The position numbers and the translations under genes are program-made. The notes under the pieces were generated by a model. That model made no database searches and was not told where the DNA came from. It saw only the letters and a list, made by a program, of their open reading frames with translations. Positions 37,952-47,107 of a stretch of 64,000 bases of DNA are shown here, piece by piece (the first letter of the stretch is position 1; every line of letters starts with the position of its first letter). The stretch is taken from NCBI GenBank assembly GCA_016297695.1, contig JAEDGC010000006.1, positions 1 through 64,000 on the forward strand, read 5' to 3'. The stretch is from Bacilli bacterium (lineage in GTDB: Bacteria > Bacillota_I > Bacilli_A > RF39 > UBA660).

Positions 37952-38719
37952 ATGGATATTTATATATCTGTTATATTATTTATATTTGGAATAATTTTAG
38001 GATCTTTTTACAATGTTTTAGCAACTAGACTTCCTCAAAATAAATCAATAATTAAACCAGGAAGCCATTGTGTTTTTTGTAATAAAGAACTTAAATGGTA
38101 TGAAAATATTCCTCTTGTTTCCTATATTTTACAAAAAGGAAAGTGTCGCCATTGTAAAGAACATATTCCATATGATATTTTTATTAGTGAACTTGCAACA
38201 GGGATATTATTTGTATTTAGTTATTTATATTTTGGAATATCTTATAATTTCTTTATTATGTTAATTTTAAGTTCGCTTTGTATAATAATATTTATAAGTG
38301 ATTTTAAATATATGATAATTCTTGATTCACCACTTGTTATATCAGGAATATTAATCCTAATTTTAAAAGTAGTATATTATGGCTACAAAGCTATTATACC
38401 AACGTTATTAAGTGGAATTATTACATTTTTGATAATGCTTTTAGTTGGATTTGTAGGTAAAAAAATGTATAAAAGAGAAGCTCTTGGTGGAGGAGATATA
38501 AAATTATCTTTTATAATTGGAATGGTTTTAGGAGTGCAATTGTCTATGGTATCTTTAATTTTTTCAACTTTTTTAGCACTTCCATATGCACTTGCAACAA
38601 TTGTTTTAAAAAAAGACAGTGAAGTTCCTTTTGGACCTTTTATAGCATCATCTCTTTTCATTGTATTTTTATACTATGATAAATTTTATAATATAGTTAA
38701 ATTATTTTATCTATTTTAA
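37952..38719 (+). CDS. pilD: Prepilin peptidase (A24, PilD/GspO type)
   Basis: About 255 residues. N-terminal domain with zinc cysteines (CVFCNKELKWYENIPLVSY and CRHCKEHI), catalytic aspartates in ISDFKY and LGGGDIKL, and seven or eight membrane helices. It cleaves and methylates prepilins. It is the only prepilin peptidase visible here and could serve both this system and the Flp pilins at 8505. ATG 37952 is the start that matches the family (MDIYISVILF). Confidence 0.92.
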   Translation: MDIYISVILFIFGIILGSFYNVLATRLPQNKSIIKPGSHCVFCNKELKWYENIPLVSYILQKGKCRHCKEHIPYDIFISELATGILFVFSYLYFGISYNFFIMLILSSLCIIIFISDFKYMIILDSPLVISGILILILKVVYYGYKAIIPTLLSGIITFLIMLLVGFVGKKMYKREALGGGDIKLSFIIGMVLGVQLSMVSLIFSTFLALPYALATIVLKKDSEVPFGPFIASSLFIVFLYYDKFYNIVKLFYLF

Positions 38720-38729
38720 TTACAAATAA

Positions 38730-38754
38730 CGTACATTTTAAATGTATGTTTTTT
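38730..38754 (+). terminator. Terminator after pilD
   Basis: CGTACAT-TTTAA-ATGTATG followed by six T. Confidence 0.7.
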
Positions 38755-38847
38755 AATAAAATAACACAAATTTTACACTAAATAAAATTAATGGTATTGA
38801 AATTTATGATAATAAATTATAAAATATTATTATGATAGGAGAGAGTT

Positions 38848-40518
38848 ATGAAAAACAAAAAAGTGTTGATACCAGTAATAGCTAGTTTAGTAACTGTACT
38901 AGTACTATCTGGAGTATCATATGCATATTATAGTGCAAAGATAAAAGAAAATAATAAAACAGAGACAGTTATCAAATCAAATGAATTAAATTTGATATTT
39001 ACAGGAACAAATGAAATAACTGCAAATAATATGATTCCTGGAGATAGTTTCACAAAAACATTTACAGTAGAAAATACATCTAATAGAGCAGTAGATTATA
39101 ATATCTATATGGAAAATATAACTAATGAGTTTAATAAAGATTTAGTATATACACTAACAGATGAAGATGGAGTTGTAGTATCAGAAATAGCATTACCAGT
39201 ATCAAGCACCGAAAAAACATATTTGAAAACAAATATTGAAATAGAATCAGGAGTAACAAAAAACTATACATTAAAAATAGAATATAAATATTTAGATACA
39301 CCACAAAATGATTATCAAGGTAAGACTTTTAAAACAACAGTGGGAATAGATACAAAAAGTGTTGAAAAAGAATTTAATATAACAGGTAATATAATTGATT
39401 CTAAAACTGGTGGAGTAACTGAAGGAAAACTAGTTTTTTATAGCGAAAGAAAAGATGTAAAAATTAAAGATAATGGAGAATTTTCTGTAGAAAAATTAGA
39501 AACTGGACAACATAATGTTTATTATGTTGGAAATATAGATGTTGAAAATATGGATAAAGATGAAATAATATCTAATTCAATTTGTTATGCTTCATTTAGT
39601 GTTCCAAAGGATAAGAATATTCAATTTAATTGTAATGATGAAACTGAAATTCAAATGAAAAATTTACAATATGAAAAATGGGAAGAAAAAATTATATGTA
39701 AAAGAGCAACAACACTACATACAGAGGTATGTAGTCGAACAGATAGTAGAATGGGTTGCGTTGTGGATGGCTATGTAACCGGAGATACAATTACATATGG
39801 AAATCTAGGTGAAAATGGAACACTAGCTACAGGAGATGCCTTTGATTGTGATGTCAATGGAGATGGAACATATGATGCAGAAACTGAAAGATTTTACTAT
39901 GTTTCTGATATGACAAATGGAATTACAACTGATTCAGATATAGCAGTATTAATTTACTATAATAATGTAAGTGGAGGAGAACCAAACAATTCAACAAAAT
40001 ATGCATATTATGAATCTACATCGAGTATTAATTACAAAGGACCTGTAACGGCCAAATTACAACTTCCAACAACGACGCAATGGAGTAATATCAGTTTAAA
40101 TTCAACAACAAGACAAATAACAAACCAATTAGGAGGTACAACAAGATGTGTAACTTTTAATAATGGTACTACTAGTTGCGAAAATTTGACTTCATCATTT
40201 AGTTATGAAGGATATGCTGCAAGATTATTAACATATCAAGAAGTATATAATGGATGTTATGATGGAACAACAGCAATTACTTCAACTGGAGGATTAAGTT
40301 CTAAATGTAAATATTTAATGGAGAACACAATTTATTCAAATGAATCATTAACAACTTGGGGATACTGGTTAGAGACGCCTCAAGCGAATATATCCAGTGA
40401 AGCGTGGCGTGTGTCTACTCATTCCAAGGCAATAGGTAGTGGTATGGTAAGGAATGCGAACAGCGACCTTGGGGTTCGTCCTGCAATCGAAATATCAAAA
40501 ACAAATATACAATATTAA
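38848..40518 (+). CDS. SipW-type surface protein with a linker domain and a candidate DGR-diversified C terminus
   Basis: A 556-residue protein with three parts. Residues 1-170 are a SipW/TasA-like export module ([34 protein letters not shown]). Residues about 171-275 are a carboxypeptidase-regulatory/SpaA-like beta domain (NITGNIIDSKTGGVTEG). Residues about 276-556 match the display domain of the 13684 protein (ICKRATTLHTEVCSR, FDCDVNGDGTYDAETERFYY, SSKCKYLMENT, WLETP, GVRPAIEI). The end carries a candidate variable repeat. ATG 38848 follows AGGAGAG. It lies just behind pilC-pilD, which hints at a link to pili (inference). Confidence 0.78.
   Translation: MKNKKVLIPVIASLVTVLVLSGVSYAYYSAKIKENNKTETVIKSNELNLIFTGTNEITANNMIPGDSFTKTFTVENTSNRAVDYNIYMENITNEFNKDLVYTLTDEDGVVVSEIALPVSSTEKTYLKTNIEIESGVTKNYTLKIEYKYLDTPQNDYQGKTFKTTVGIDTKSVEKEFNITGNIIDSKTGGVTEGKLVFYSERKDVKIKDNGEFSVEKLETGQHNVYYVGNIDVENMDKDEIISNSICYASFSVPKDKNIQFNCNDETEIQMKNLQYEKWEEKIICKRATTLHTEVCSRTDSRMGCVVDGYVTGDTITYGNLGENGTLATGDAFDCDVNGDGTYDAETERFYYVSDMTNGITTDSDIAVLIYYNNVSGGEPNNSTKYAYYESTSSINYKGPVTAKLQLPTTTQWSNISLNSTTRQITNQLGGTTRCVTFNNGTTSCENLTSSFSYEGYAARLLTYQEVYNGCYDGTTAITSTGGLSSKCKYLMENTIYSNESLTTWGYWLETPQANISSEAWRVSTHSKAIGSGMVRNANSDLGVRPAIEISKTNIQY
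40366..40488 (+). repeat. Candidate DGR variable repeat (no local template)
   Basis: Bounded by TGGTTAGAGACGCCT and GGGGTTCGTCCTGCAAT, the same words that flank the candidate in the 13684 gene. The two are of almost equal length (this one is one codon longer) and share GCGTGG-NNT-GTG. Composition is more GC-rich than the gene body but less so than in the other copy. Confidence 0.5.
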
Positions 40519-40538
40519 ATATAAGGTTTCTTCTGAAT

Positions 40539-40792
40539 TTACTGGGGAGTTAAAAAAGGTACTTATCAGAATTTGGTTGGGACTTTTTATATGAAACTTC
40601 GGTTCTACAATTTCTAGTGGGGAGTAGCAAACTCCCTTTTAGAATTTTTAGTGGGGAGATAGTTAAGAAATGGTTCTAGATAATCTAGTGGGGAGCTAAA
40701 TGCTCCCTTTTAGATATTTTACTGGGGAGTTTTTATATAAATGCTACACGTTTTAGTGGGGAGATAACTAAGAAATTAGTTATCTTTTTTTT
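40539..40792 (+). repeat. Array of six TTTAGTGGGGAG-type motifs with small hairpins
   Basis: ASTGGGGAG (S = C or G) occurs at 40541, 40616, 40650, 40687, 40721 and 40755: one step of 75, then 34, 37, 34 and 34 bases. Two units form hairpins whose closing pair covaries: GGGAGT-AGCAA-ACTCCC and GGGAGC-TAAAT-GCTCCC, both followed by CTTTTAGA or TTTTAGA. The last unit ends in a terminator. This fills most of the gap before the ISL3 gene. Nature unknown. Confidence 0.75.
40763..40792 (+). terminator. Terminator at the end of the motif array
   Basis: GATAACTAA-GAAA-TTAGTTATC, a perfect 9-bp stem with GAAA loop, followed by eight T. Confidence 0.85.
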
Positions 40793-40828
40793 ATGATAAA
40801 ATAATCACTTAGAAATGGAGGTGAAGAA

Positions 40829-42129
40829 TTGAAAAATATTGAGAAAATTTTAGGATTAGAAAACTATAAAATATTAAAAATTTTAGAAGGAAATGATAAA
40901 AATAAAATAATAAAAATTATAGAAATAGAGACAAAAAATAAAAACCAAAAATGTCCATTATGTGGAGAATGTACAAGTAGTATTCACGATAGATTAAAAC
41001 CTATAGAATTAAAGTATTTAAAATTATTTGAACATGATACAAAAATAGTAATTAAAAAGAAAAGATTTATATGTCATAAATGTAATAAAAAATTTACGGA
41101 GGTTGTTGATTTGAATAACAAAGGAAAAAGTATATCAAATAAACTTGAACAGAAAGTATTAAAAGATTTATTAAATTATAATTTAAGTATTAAATATATT
41201 GCTCAAGAGAATAATATTAATTCAGAAAGTGTAAGAAAAATATTGAAAAATGCAATGAGTAATTATCCAGAACATGTAATAAATCTACCAAGAGTAATAT
41301 CATTTGATGAATTTAAAGCAGATACCAAAAAAGGAAAATATGCATTTGTATTAAATGATCCAATCCATAAGAAATGTTTAGATATATTACCAGAACGAAA
41401 AAAAGAGTACCTGCTACAATATTTCACATACTGTAATAACAGGCACTCAGTAGAGTTCGTAATATCAGATATGTACGAACCATATTTATTGGTCACTAAA
41501 ATAATGTTTCCCAAGCAAAATATGTAGTTGACCGATTTCATTATACACGATATATCATGGAAGCGCTAGATAAAGTTAGAATAAGATTGCAAAAAGAATA
41601 TGGATATAATAGCAAAGAATATAGAATGTTAAAAAATAAAAAGAATGTAACATTGCTAAGAAAATATAGTAATGATATAGAATGGTTTACATATACTAAA
41701 AGATATAAAAATGGTCATATGGCAGATATATTAAGATATGATTTAAGAGAAGAACTATTAAATATAAATAAAGAATTAAAACAAGCATATATATTAAAAG
41801 AATTATTTTTTGATACTGTAAAACATTTAGAATATTTAGATGCTGAAGAAGAATTAAAAGAATGGATAAACGTATGTAAAGATTCTAAAATAGAAGAATT
41901 TGAAGAAGCATCAAAAACAATAGAAAATTGGTTACCTTATATAGTAAATTCATTTATAGATGAAAGATTTTCAAATGGATTTACAGAAGGATTAAATAAT
42001 AAAATAAAAGTAATAAAAAGAATAGCATTTGGATATAAAAATTTTGATTTTTTTAGACTTAGAACAATGTATATTTTAAATGGAAAAATAAGCGGAATTT
42101 CTAAAAAATGTAGAAATAGAAAAAAATGA
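40829..42129 (+). pseudogene. ISL3-family transposase split by a frameshift
   Basis: Two frames (40829-41527 and 41557-42129) form one ISL3 transposase: zinc ribbon CPLCGEC...CHKCNKKF, HTH, DDE region beginning ISFDEFKADTKKGKYAFVLND, and C-terminal ENWLPYIVNSF, FSNGFTEGLNNKIKVIKR. Near 41512 the frame shifts; in the new frame AKYVVDRFHYTRYIMEALD continues the family. A single missing base explains it. No convincing canonical slippery site was found. Terminal inverted repeats could not be identified, so the element borders are uncertain. Confidence 0.85.
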
Positions 42130-42142
42130 AAAAATAAAGTGT

Positions 42143-42172
42143 ATTAGCCGAAAAAAAGGCTAATATTTTTTT
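42143..42172 (+). terminator. Terminator after the ISL3 transposase
   Basis: ATTAGCC paired with GGCTAAT, loop of eight, followed by a T-rich tail (ATTTTTTT). Confidence 0.75.
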
Positions 42173-42180
42173 AAAAGCAA

Positions 42181-42205
42181 AAAATAAGGGTTGAGCCCTT
42201 ATTTT
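42181..42205. other. Perfect hairpin downstream of the ISL3 gene
   Basis: AAAATAAGGG-TTGAG-CCCTTATTTT, a 10-bp stem. It is followed at 42212 by AGTGGTGGGGAAAG, vaguely like the motif of the array at 40541-40763 and in the same orientation. It may mark the right end of the mobile element. Confidence 0.5.
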
Positions 42206-42335
42206 ATAAGCGAGTGGTGGGGAAAGTAAAAAATAAATATTAAGAAATAAATTTTGAAAATAAAGAATTTATTTCTTTTTTTATTCTTTTTTATGTTACA
42301 ATATTATAAAGATACAACAAGAAAGAAGTGACATT

Positions 42336-45300
42336 ATGGATAATGAATTACAAAGATTTTTTAATAGTATAAGTTTTAAAGACGATGAAAATATATTTGA
42401 AGATACAAAAGTATTAAAAGTAATTTTAAAGAAAAAAGAAGAAACTTTTGAAGTTAATTTAATTAATGATAATGTTATAGATTACAAGTATGTAAAAAAA
42501 CTTTATGATGCTGCTAAAAAAGGTATAAATGGTGAAAAAAAATGTATTATAAAAATGCATTATAAAAATATAACAGCAGAAGATATAAATAATTATGTAA
42601 AACAATTAATTTTAATTTTAGTGGATAAAAGACCATCTTTAATAAGTTTAAAAGATTCTAATATAATCATAGATGATGAAATAATTTCTATTGAGGTTAA
42701 TACTAAAAATGAACAAGATTTGATTTTAAGAGAAAGTAAATCATTAATGAAAGATTTATTAGATTATGGAATTGGAGAGTTTAACATAACTACTGTTTTT
42801 AATGAAGAAAAACATGATTCAATTGTTAAAGAAATTAATTCTACAAAAGAAAATCTTGAAGTAAAAAAAGAAATTCCCAAAGAAAATAGTAACATTTTAA
42901 TGGGACGTCATATTGATGGAGATATTACTAGTATTTCAAATGTTATAGGTGATATGAAAAATGCTATTTTTGAAGCTTATATATTTGGGATAGACACCAT
43001 GGAAAGAGAAACCATTAATATCATAACATTAAAAATTAGTGATAAAACTAATTCTATTCAAGCTAAAATATTTAAAAAAGATCACAATGAATATTTAAGT
43101 GTTTTAGGAACTTTAAAAGAAGGCAATTGGTATAGATTTCACGGTAAGGTAGAATATGATAATTTTTCTAAAGATTTTGTTTTACAAATTAGAAATATTG
43201 AAAAAATTGATTCTAAAGATGAACCTGTAATAGATGATGCTAAAATACCTCGTGTTGAACTACATATGCATACAATGATGAGTGCTATGGATGGTGTTAT
43301 TGAACCAGAAAAAATTCTTAAATATGTAGCTGATATGGGTCAAAAAGCTTTTGCTGTAACTGATCATAACTGTGCCCAAGCTTATCCACCAATATTCCAT
43401 GCTATTGAAGCTTATAACAAAGGAAAAGAAAAAGATGATCGTTTTAAAGTTTTATATGGCGCTGAAATGAATATTGTTAATGATGATGTTGACATTGTTT
43501 GGAATAATAAAAAAGATTATAATTTATTAGAAGATTGTTTTGTAGTATTTGATACAGAAACTACTGGTTTTTATGCTGGCTCTGATCAAATGATAGAAAT
43601 TGGTGCTGTAAAAATTCAAAATGGGAAAATAATTGATCGTTTTGATGAATTAATTGACCCTAAAAGACCAATACCACAAAAAATTACGGAATTAACTTAT
43701 ATAACCGATGAAATGGTTAGTGGAAAGGATAATGAAGAAAACGTTACTAAAAGATTTTTAGAATGGGCTAAAGATTGTCCGATGGTTGCTCATAATGCTA
43801 AATTTGATATTGGTTTTATGAGTGCTGCATGTAATAAGTATGGATTAAATGACTTTGATTATACCGTACTTGATACAATGTCAATTGCAAGATTTTTACA
43901 TCCTGAATGGACAAATCACAAATTACAGACATTAACTAAAAAATTAGATATTCCATGGGATGAAGATAAACATCATAGAGCAGATTATGATGCTGAAGGA
44001 ACTGCTTTAGCATTTTACAAAATGTGTAAAAACTTATATGAACAAAATATTAATACATCTACTGATTTATATAACAAAGTTGATATAGATTCATTAATTA
44101 AATTTTCAAGACCATTTCATGCTACAATGATTGCTCAAAATAGAGTAGGACTTAAAAATTTATTTAAAATAATAAGTACTGCAAATACTAAATATTTATA
44201 TAAAAATGAACAACCAAAAATACCTCGTAAAGATGTTATAGATTTAAGAGAAGGACTTTTAATTGGTTCAGGATGTATTAATGGTGAAATATTTGATAAA
44301 GCTTTCGAAAAAGATGATGAAGAACTTGTAAATATGATGCGTTTTTATGATTATATTGAAGTTCAACCAATTAGTGCATTTACTCATTTAATTGGACCTG
44401 ATCAAAAGTTTTCCAATATTATTGAAGCTCAAAATTATTTGAAGCGTATTGTAAATGTTGCTAAACAAGCTGGAAAATTAGTTTGTGCAACTGGTGATGT
44501 TCATAATCTAAAAAAAGAAGATAAAATATATCGTGAGATTATTGTAAATCAAAAATTCAATGGTAAACTTCATCCATTAAATAGAAAAGGGCTTGAAATA
44601 CCTAATATGTATTTAAAAACAACAAAAGAAATGCTTGAAGATTTTAGTTTTCTAGGTGAAGAAGAAGCTTATGAAATTGTTGTAACAAATACTAATAAAA
44701 TTAAAGATATGGTGGAAGAAATTGAAGTTATTATAGATACTGGTGGTATACCATTTGCTCCAAAGATCGATAATTCACAAATGATTGTTACAAATATGGT
44801 ATATGAAAAAGCTGAAAGACTTTATGGTAATCCACTTCCTTATCATATTGAGGAAAGACTAGCCTTAGAATTATATGGTTCAAAATTTATAGATGCTTTA
44901 AAAAAAGTTAGTGGAGATAATCCTGATGATTTGTATCCATATTTGCATGAAACTGTAAAAAAAGGACCAGATGAAGTATCTAAAGAAATGGCTAAAGGAC
45001 TTAGAATAGAAAATCCAGAATTAAGTGAAGAAGATGCCTTAAAAGAAGCAAAATCTAAACTTACTGCAATCATCGGAGCTAATTTTGACGTTATATATTT
45101 AATTGCTCAAAAATTAGTTAAACATTCAAATGATGAAGGCTTCTTAGTTGGATCACGTGGTTCTGTTGGATCTTCCCTTGTTGCATATATGATGGGAATT
45201 ACAGAAGTTAATAGTTTAGCACCACATTATAGATGTCCAAAATGTAAAAAAAGTCTTTTTTATGATGAAGAAGGAAATCCTTATGGTAGTGTTTATAAAT

Positions 45301-46859
45301 GTGGTTTTGATTTACCTGATAAAAAATGTCCTGAATGTGATGCTTCTTTAGTAAAAGATGGTCAGGATATTCCGTTTGAAACTTTCCTTGGATTTAATGC
45401 TGATAAAGTTCCTGATATCGATTTAAATTTCTCCGATTTAAATCAAGCTAGTGCTCATGAATATACAAAAGTATTATTTGGAGTTGATAATGTATACCGT
45501 GCAGGTACTATTGGTACAGTTGCTGAAAAAACAGCATTTGGTTATGTCAAGGGATATTGTGAAGAGAAAAATATTATAATGCGTAATATTGAAATAGAAC
45601 GACTTGCTAAAGGATGTACTGGTGTAAAAAGAACTACAGGGCAACATCCAGGGGGGATTGTCGTAATTCCAGGATATATGGATGTTTATGATTTTACACC
45701 ATTCCAATTCCCAGCAGAGGATCCAAGTAGTGCATGGAGAACAACACACTTTGATTACCATGCTATTGATCAAGATGTTTTAAAACTAGATATTTTAGGT
45801 CATACAGATCCAACACAACTTAGAATGATTCAAGATTTAACTGGAGATGATATAACAGAAGTTCCACTTGATGATAAAGAAACTATGTCTATATTTACAT
45901 CAACAAAAGCCTTAGGAGTAACTAAAGAACAAATAATGTGTGAAACTGGAACACTTGGAGTACCAGAATTTGGAACACCATTTACCATAAAACTTGTTGA
46001 AGATACAAAACCAACAACATTTGCCGAACTTGTTAAGATATCTGGTCTTGCTCATGGTACAGATGTATGGTTAGGTAATGCTCAAGAATTAATTCAAAAT
46101 AATGTTGTACCTTTTGCTAAAGTTATTGGATGTCGTGATGATATCATGGTTGAACTTATGTATCGCGGACTTCCTCCATTTAAAGCATTTAAAATAATGG
46201 AATTTGTTCGTAAAGGAAAAGCGTCAAAGCCAAAAGAAGCAGCACAATGGGCAGAATATGTTGATTTAATGAACGAATATAAAGTAGATGACTGGTTTAT
46301 AAATTCTTGCGCTAAAATTAAATACATGTTCCCAAAAGCCCATGCAGCAGCATATGTAACAAGTGCTTTTAGAATAGCTTGGTATAAAGTTCATAAACCT
46401 CTTGTTTATTATGCAACATATTTTTCTACAAGATTAGATGATTTTGATATTGAGGCAATGATTAAAGGATATGATGCAATAAAACAAAAATTAATAGAAT
46501 TACAAAGTAAAGGTTATGAGGCTACTAATAAAGAAAATAGTACAATTGAATCTTTAAAAATAGCACTAGAAGCATCAGCTCGTGGTATTAAATTTAGAAA
46601 TATTGATATAGAAGCTAGTGATGGTAAAAATTTCATAATGGATGAAGAAAATAATGCTTTAATTTTACCTTTTAGAACACTAGATGGACTAGGGGATGCT
46701 GTTGCTGCTAAAATAATTGAAGAAAGAAATATAAAACCTTTTTATAGTATTGAAGATTTTCAAATTAGAGGAAAAGTTAATCAAACTACAATTGAAAAGC
46801 TTAGAACTATGGGAGTACTAGATGAAATGCCAGAAAGTAGTCAATTAAGTTTATTTTAG
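42336..46859 (+). CDS. polC: DNA polymerase III alpha subunit, PolC type
   Basis: A 1,507-residue replicative polymerase of the Gram-positive type. In order: N-terminal region, OB domain (residues about 200-290), PHP domain (VELHMHTMMSAMDG, about 307), DEDDh proofreading exonuclease inserted at about 402 (VVFDTETTGF, MVAHNAKFDIGFM, HRADYDAEGTA), zinc site (CPKCKK...CPECDAS, about 967-1005), polymerase core (PDIDLNFSDL, TGQHPGGIVVIPGY) and a C-terminal end in SQLSLF, the likely sliding-clamp-binding tail. All tryptophans sampled are TGG. Stand-alone gene. Confidence 0.97.
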   Translation: MDNELQRFFNSISFKDDENIFEDTKVLKVILKKKEETFEVNLINDNVIDYKYVKKLYDAAKKGINGEKKCIIKMHYKNITAEDINNYVKQLILILVDKRPSLISLKDSNIIIDDEIISIEVNTKNEQDLILRESKSLMKDLLDYGIGEFNITTVFNEEKHDSIVKEINSTKENLEVKKEIPKENSNILMGRHIDGDITSISNVIGDMKNAIFEAYIFGIDTMERETINIITLKISDKTNSIQAKIFKKDHNEYLSVLGTLKEGNWYRFHGKVEYDNFSKDFVLQIRNIEKIDSKDEPVIDDAKIPRVELHMHTMMSAMDGVIEPEKILKYVADMGQKAFAVTDHNCAQAYPPIFHAIEAYNKGKEKDDRFKVLYGAEMNIVNDDVDIVWNNKKDYNLLEDCFVVFDTETTGFYAGSDQMIEIGAVKIQNGKIIDRFDELIDPKRPIPQKITELTYITDEMVSGKDNEENVTKRFLEWAKDCPMVAHNAKFDIGFMSAACNKYGLNDFDYTVLDTMSIARFLHPEWTNHKLQTLTKKLDIPWDEDKHHRADYDAEGTALAFYKMCKNLYEQNINTSTDLYNKVDIDSLIKFSRPFHATMIAQNRVGLKNLFKIISTANTKYLYKNEQPKIPRKDVIDLREGLLIGSGCINGEIFDKAFEKDDEELVNMMRFYDYIEVQPISAFTHLIGPDQKFSNIIEAQNYLKRIVNVAKQAGKLVCATGDVHNLKKEDKIYREIIVNQKFNGKLHPLNRKGLEIPNMYLKTTKEMLEDFSFLGEEEAYEIVVTNTNKIKDMVEEIEVIIDTGGIPFAPKIDNSQMIVTNMVYEKAERLYGNPLPYHIEERLALELYGSKFIDALKKVSGDNPDDLYPYLHETVKKGPDEVSKEMAKGLRIENPELSEEDALKEAKSKLTAIIGANFDVIYLIAQKLVKHSNDEGFLVGSRGSVGSSLVAYMMGITEVNSLAPHYRCPKCKKSLFYDEEGNPYGSVYKCGFDLPDKKCPECDASLVKDGQDIPFETFLGFNADKVPDIDLNFSDLNQASAHEYTKVLFGVDNVYRAGTIGTVAEKTAFGYVKGYCEEKNIIMRNIEIERLAKGCTGVKRTTGQHPGGIVVIPGYMDVYDFTPFQFPAEDPSSAWRTTHFDYHAIDQDVLKLDILGHTDPTQLRMIQDLTGDDITEVPLDDKETMSIFTSTKALGVTKEQIMCETGTLGVPEFGTPFTIKLVEDTKPTTFAELVKISGLAHGTDVWLGNAQELIQNNVVPFAKVIGCRDDIMVELMYRGLPPFKAFKIMEFVRKGKASKPKEAAQWAEYVDLMNEYKVDDWFINSCAKIKYMFPKAHAAAYVTSAFRIAWYKVHKPLVYYATYFSTRLDDFDIEAMIKGYDAIKQKLIELQSKGYEATNKENSTIESLKIALEASARGIKFRNIDIEASDGKNFIMDEENNALILPFRTLDGLGDAVAAKIIEERNIKPFYSIEDFQIRGKVNQTTIEKLRTMGVLDEMPESSQLSLF

Positions 46860-46894
46860 TAGAAATATTTAAAAAAAGTGATATAATAAGGATA

Positions 46895-47091
46895 TAAATC
46901 AATGATGAAAGACAAGTAATTATAATAAATTTTATAGAGAGTTAGTGGTTGGTGGAAACTAATAAATAAATTATAATGAATCTACTTTCTAGAGAGTTTA
47001 ATAAACTCCGGTTAACTTACGTTACAAGTAATTAAGTAATATAAAGGATGGTACCGCAGAATTGCTCCTTGGCAGTTTTGTGGTTTTTATT
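46895..47091 (+). ncRNA. T-box riboswitch controlling serS
   Basis: The hallmark T-box GGATGGTACCGCAG lies at 47046-47059. A terminator follows in which CCGCAGAATTGC pairs with GGCAGTTTTGTGG and then T5ATTT. Upstream is the Stem I distal element AGTGGTTGGTGGAAACT, and TCT at 46981-46983 after GAA is the best specifier candidate (Ser codon UCU). Uncharged tRNA-Ser would stabilise the antiterminator. A -10 box TATAAT lies at 46882-46887. Confidence 0.88.
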
Positions 47092-47107
47092 TATAGGAGG
47101 AAAAAAT

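Noticed and set aside
40539..40763. CRISPR array
   Set aside because: The repeated core is only about 9-13 bases, spacing is uneven at the first unit, the spaces are related hairpins and no cas genes are present.
41504..41530. Programmed -1 frameshift in the ISL3 transposase
   Set aside because: The local TTTCCCAAG is not in the frame needed for a canonical X-XXY-YYZ slip, and ISL3 transposases are normally single-frame. A one-base deletion is simpler.
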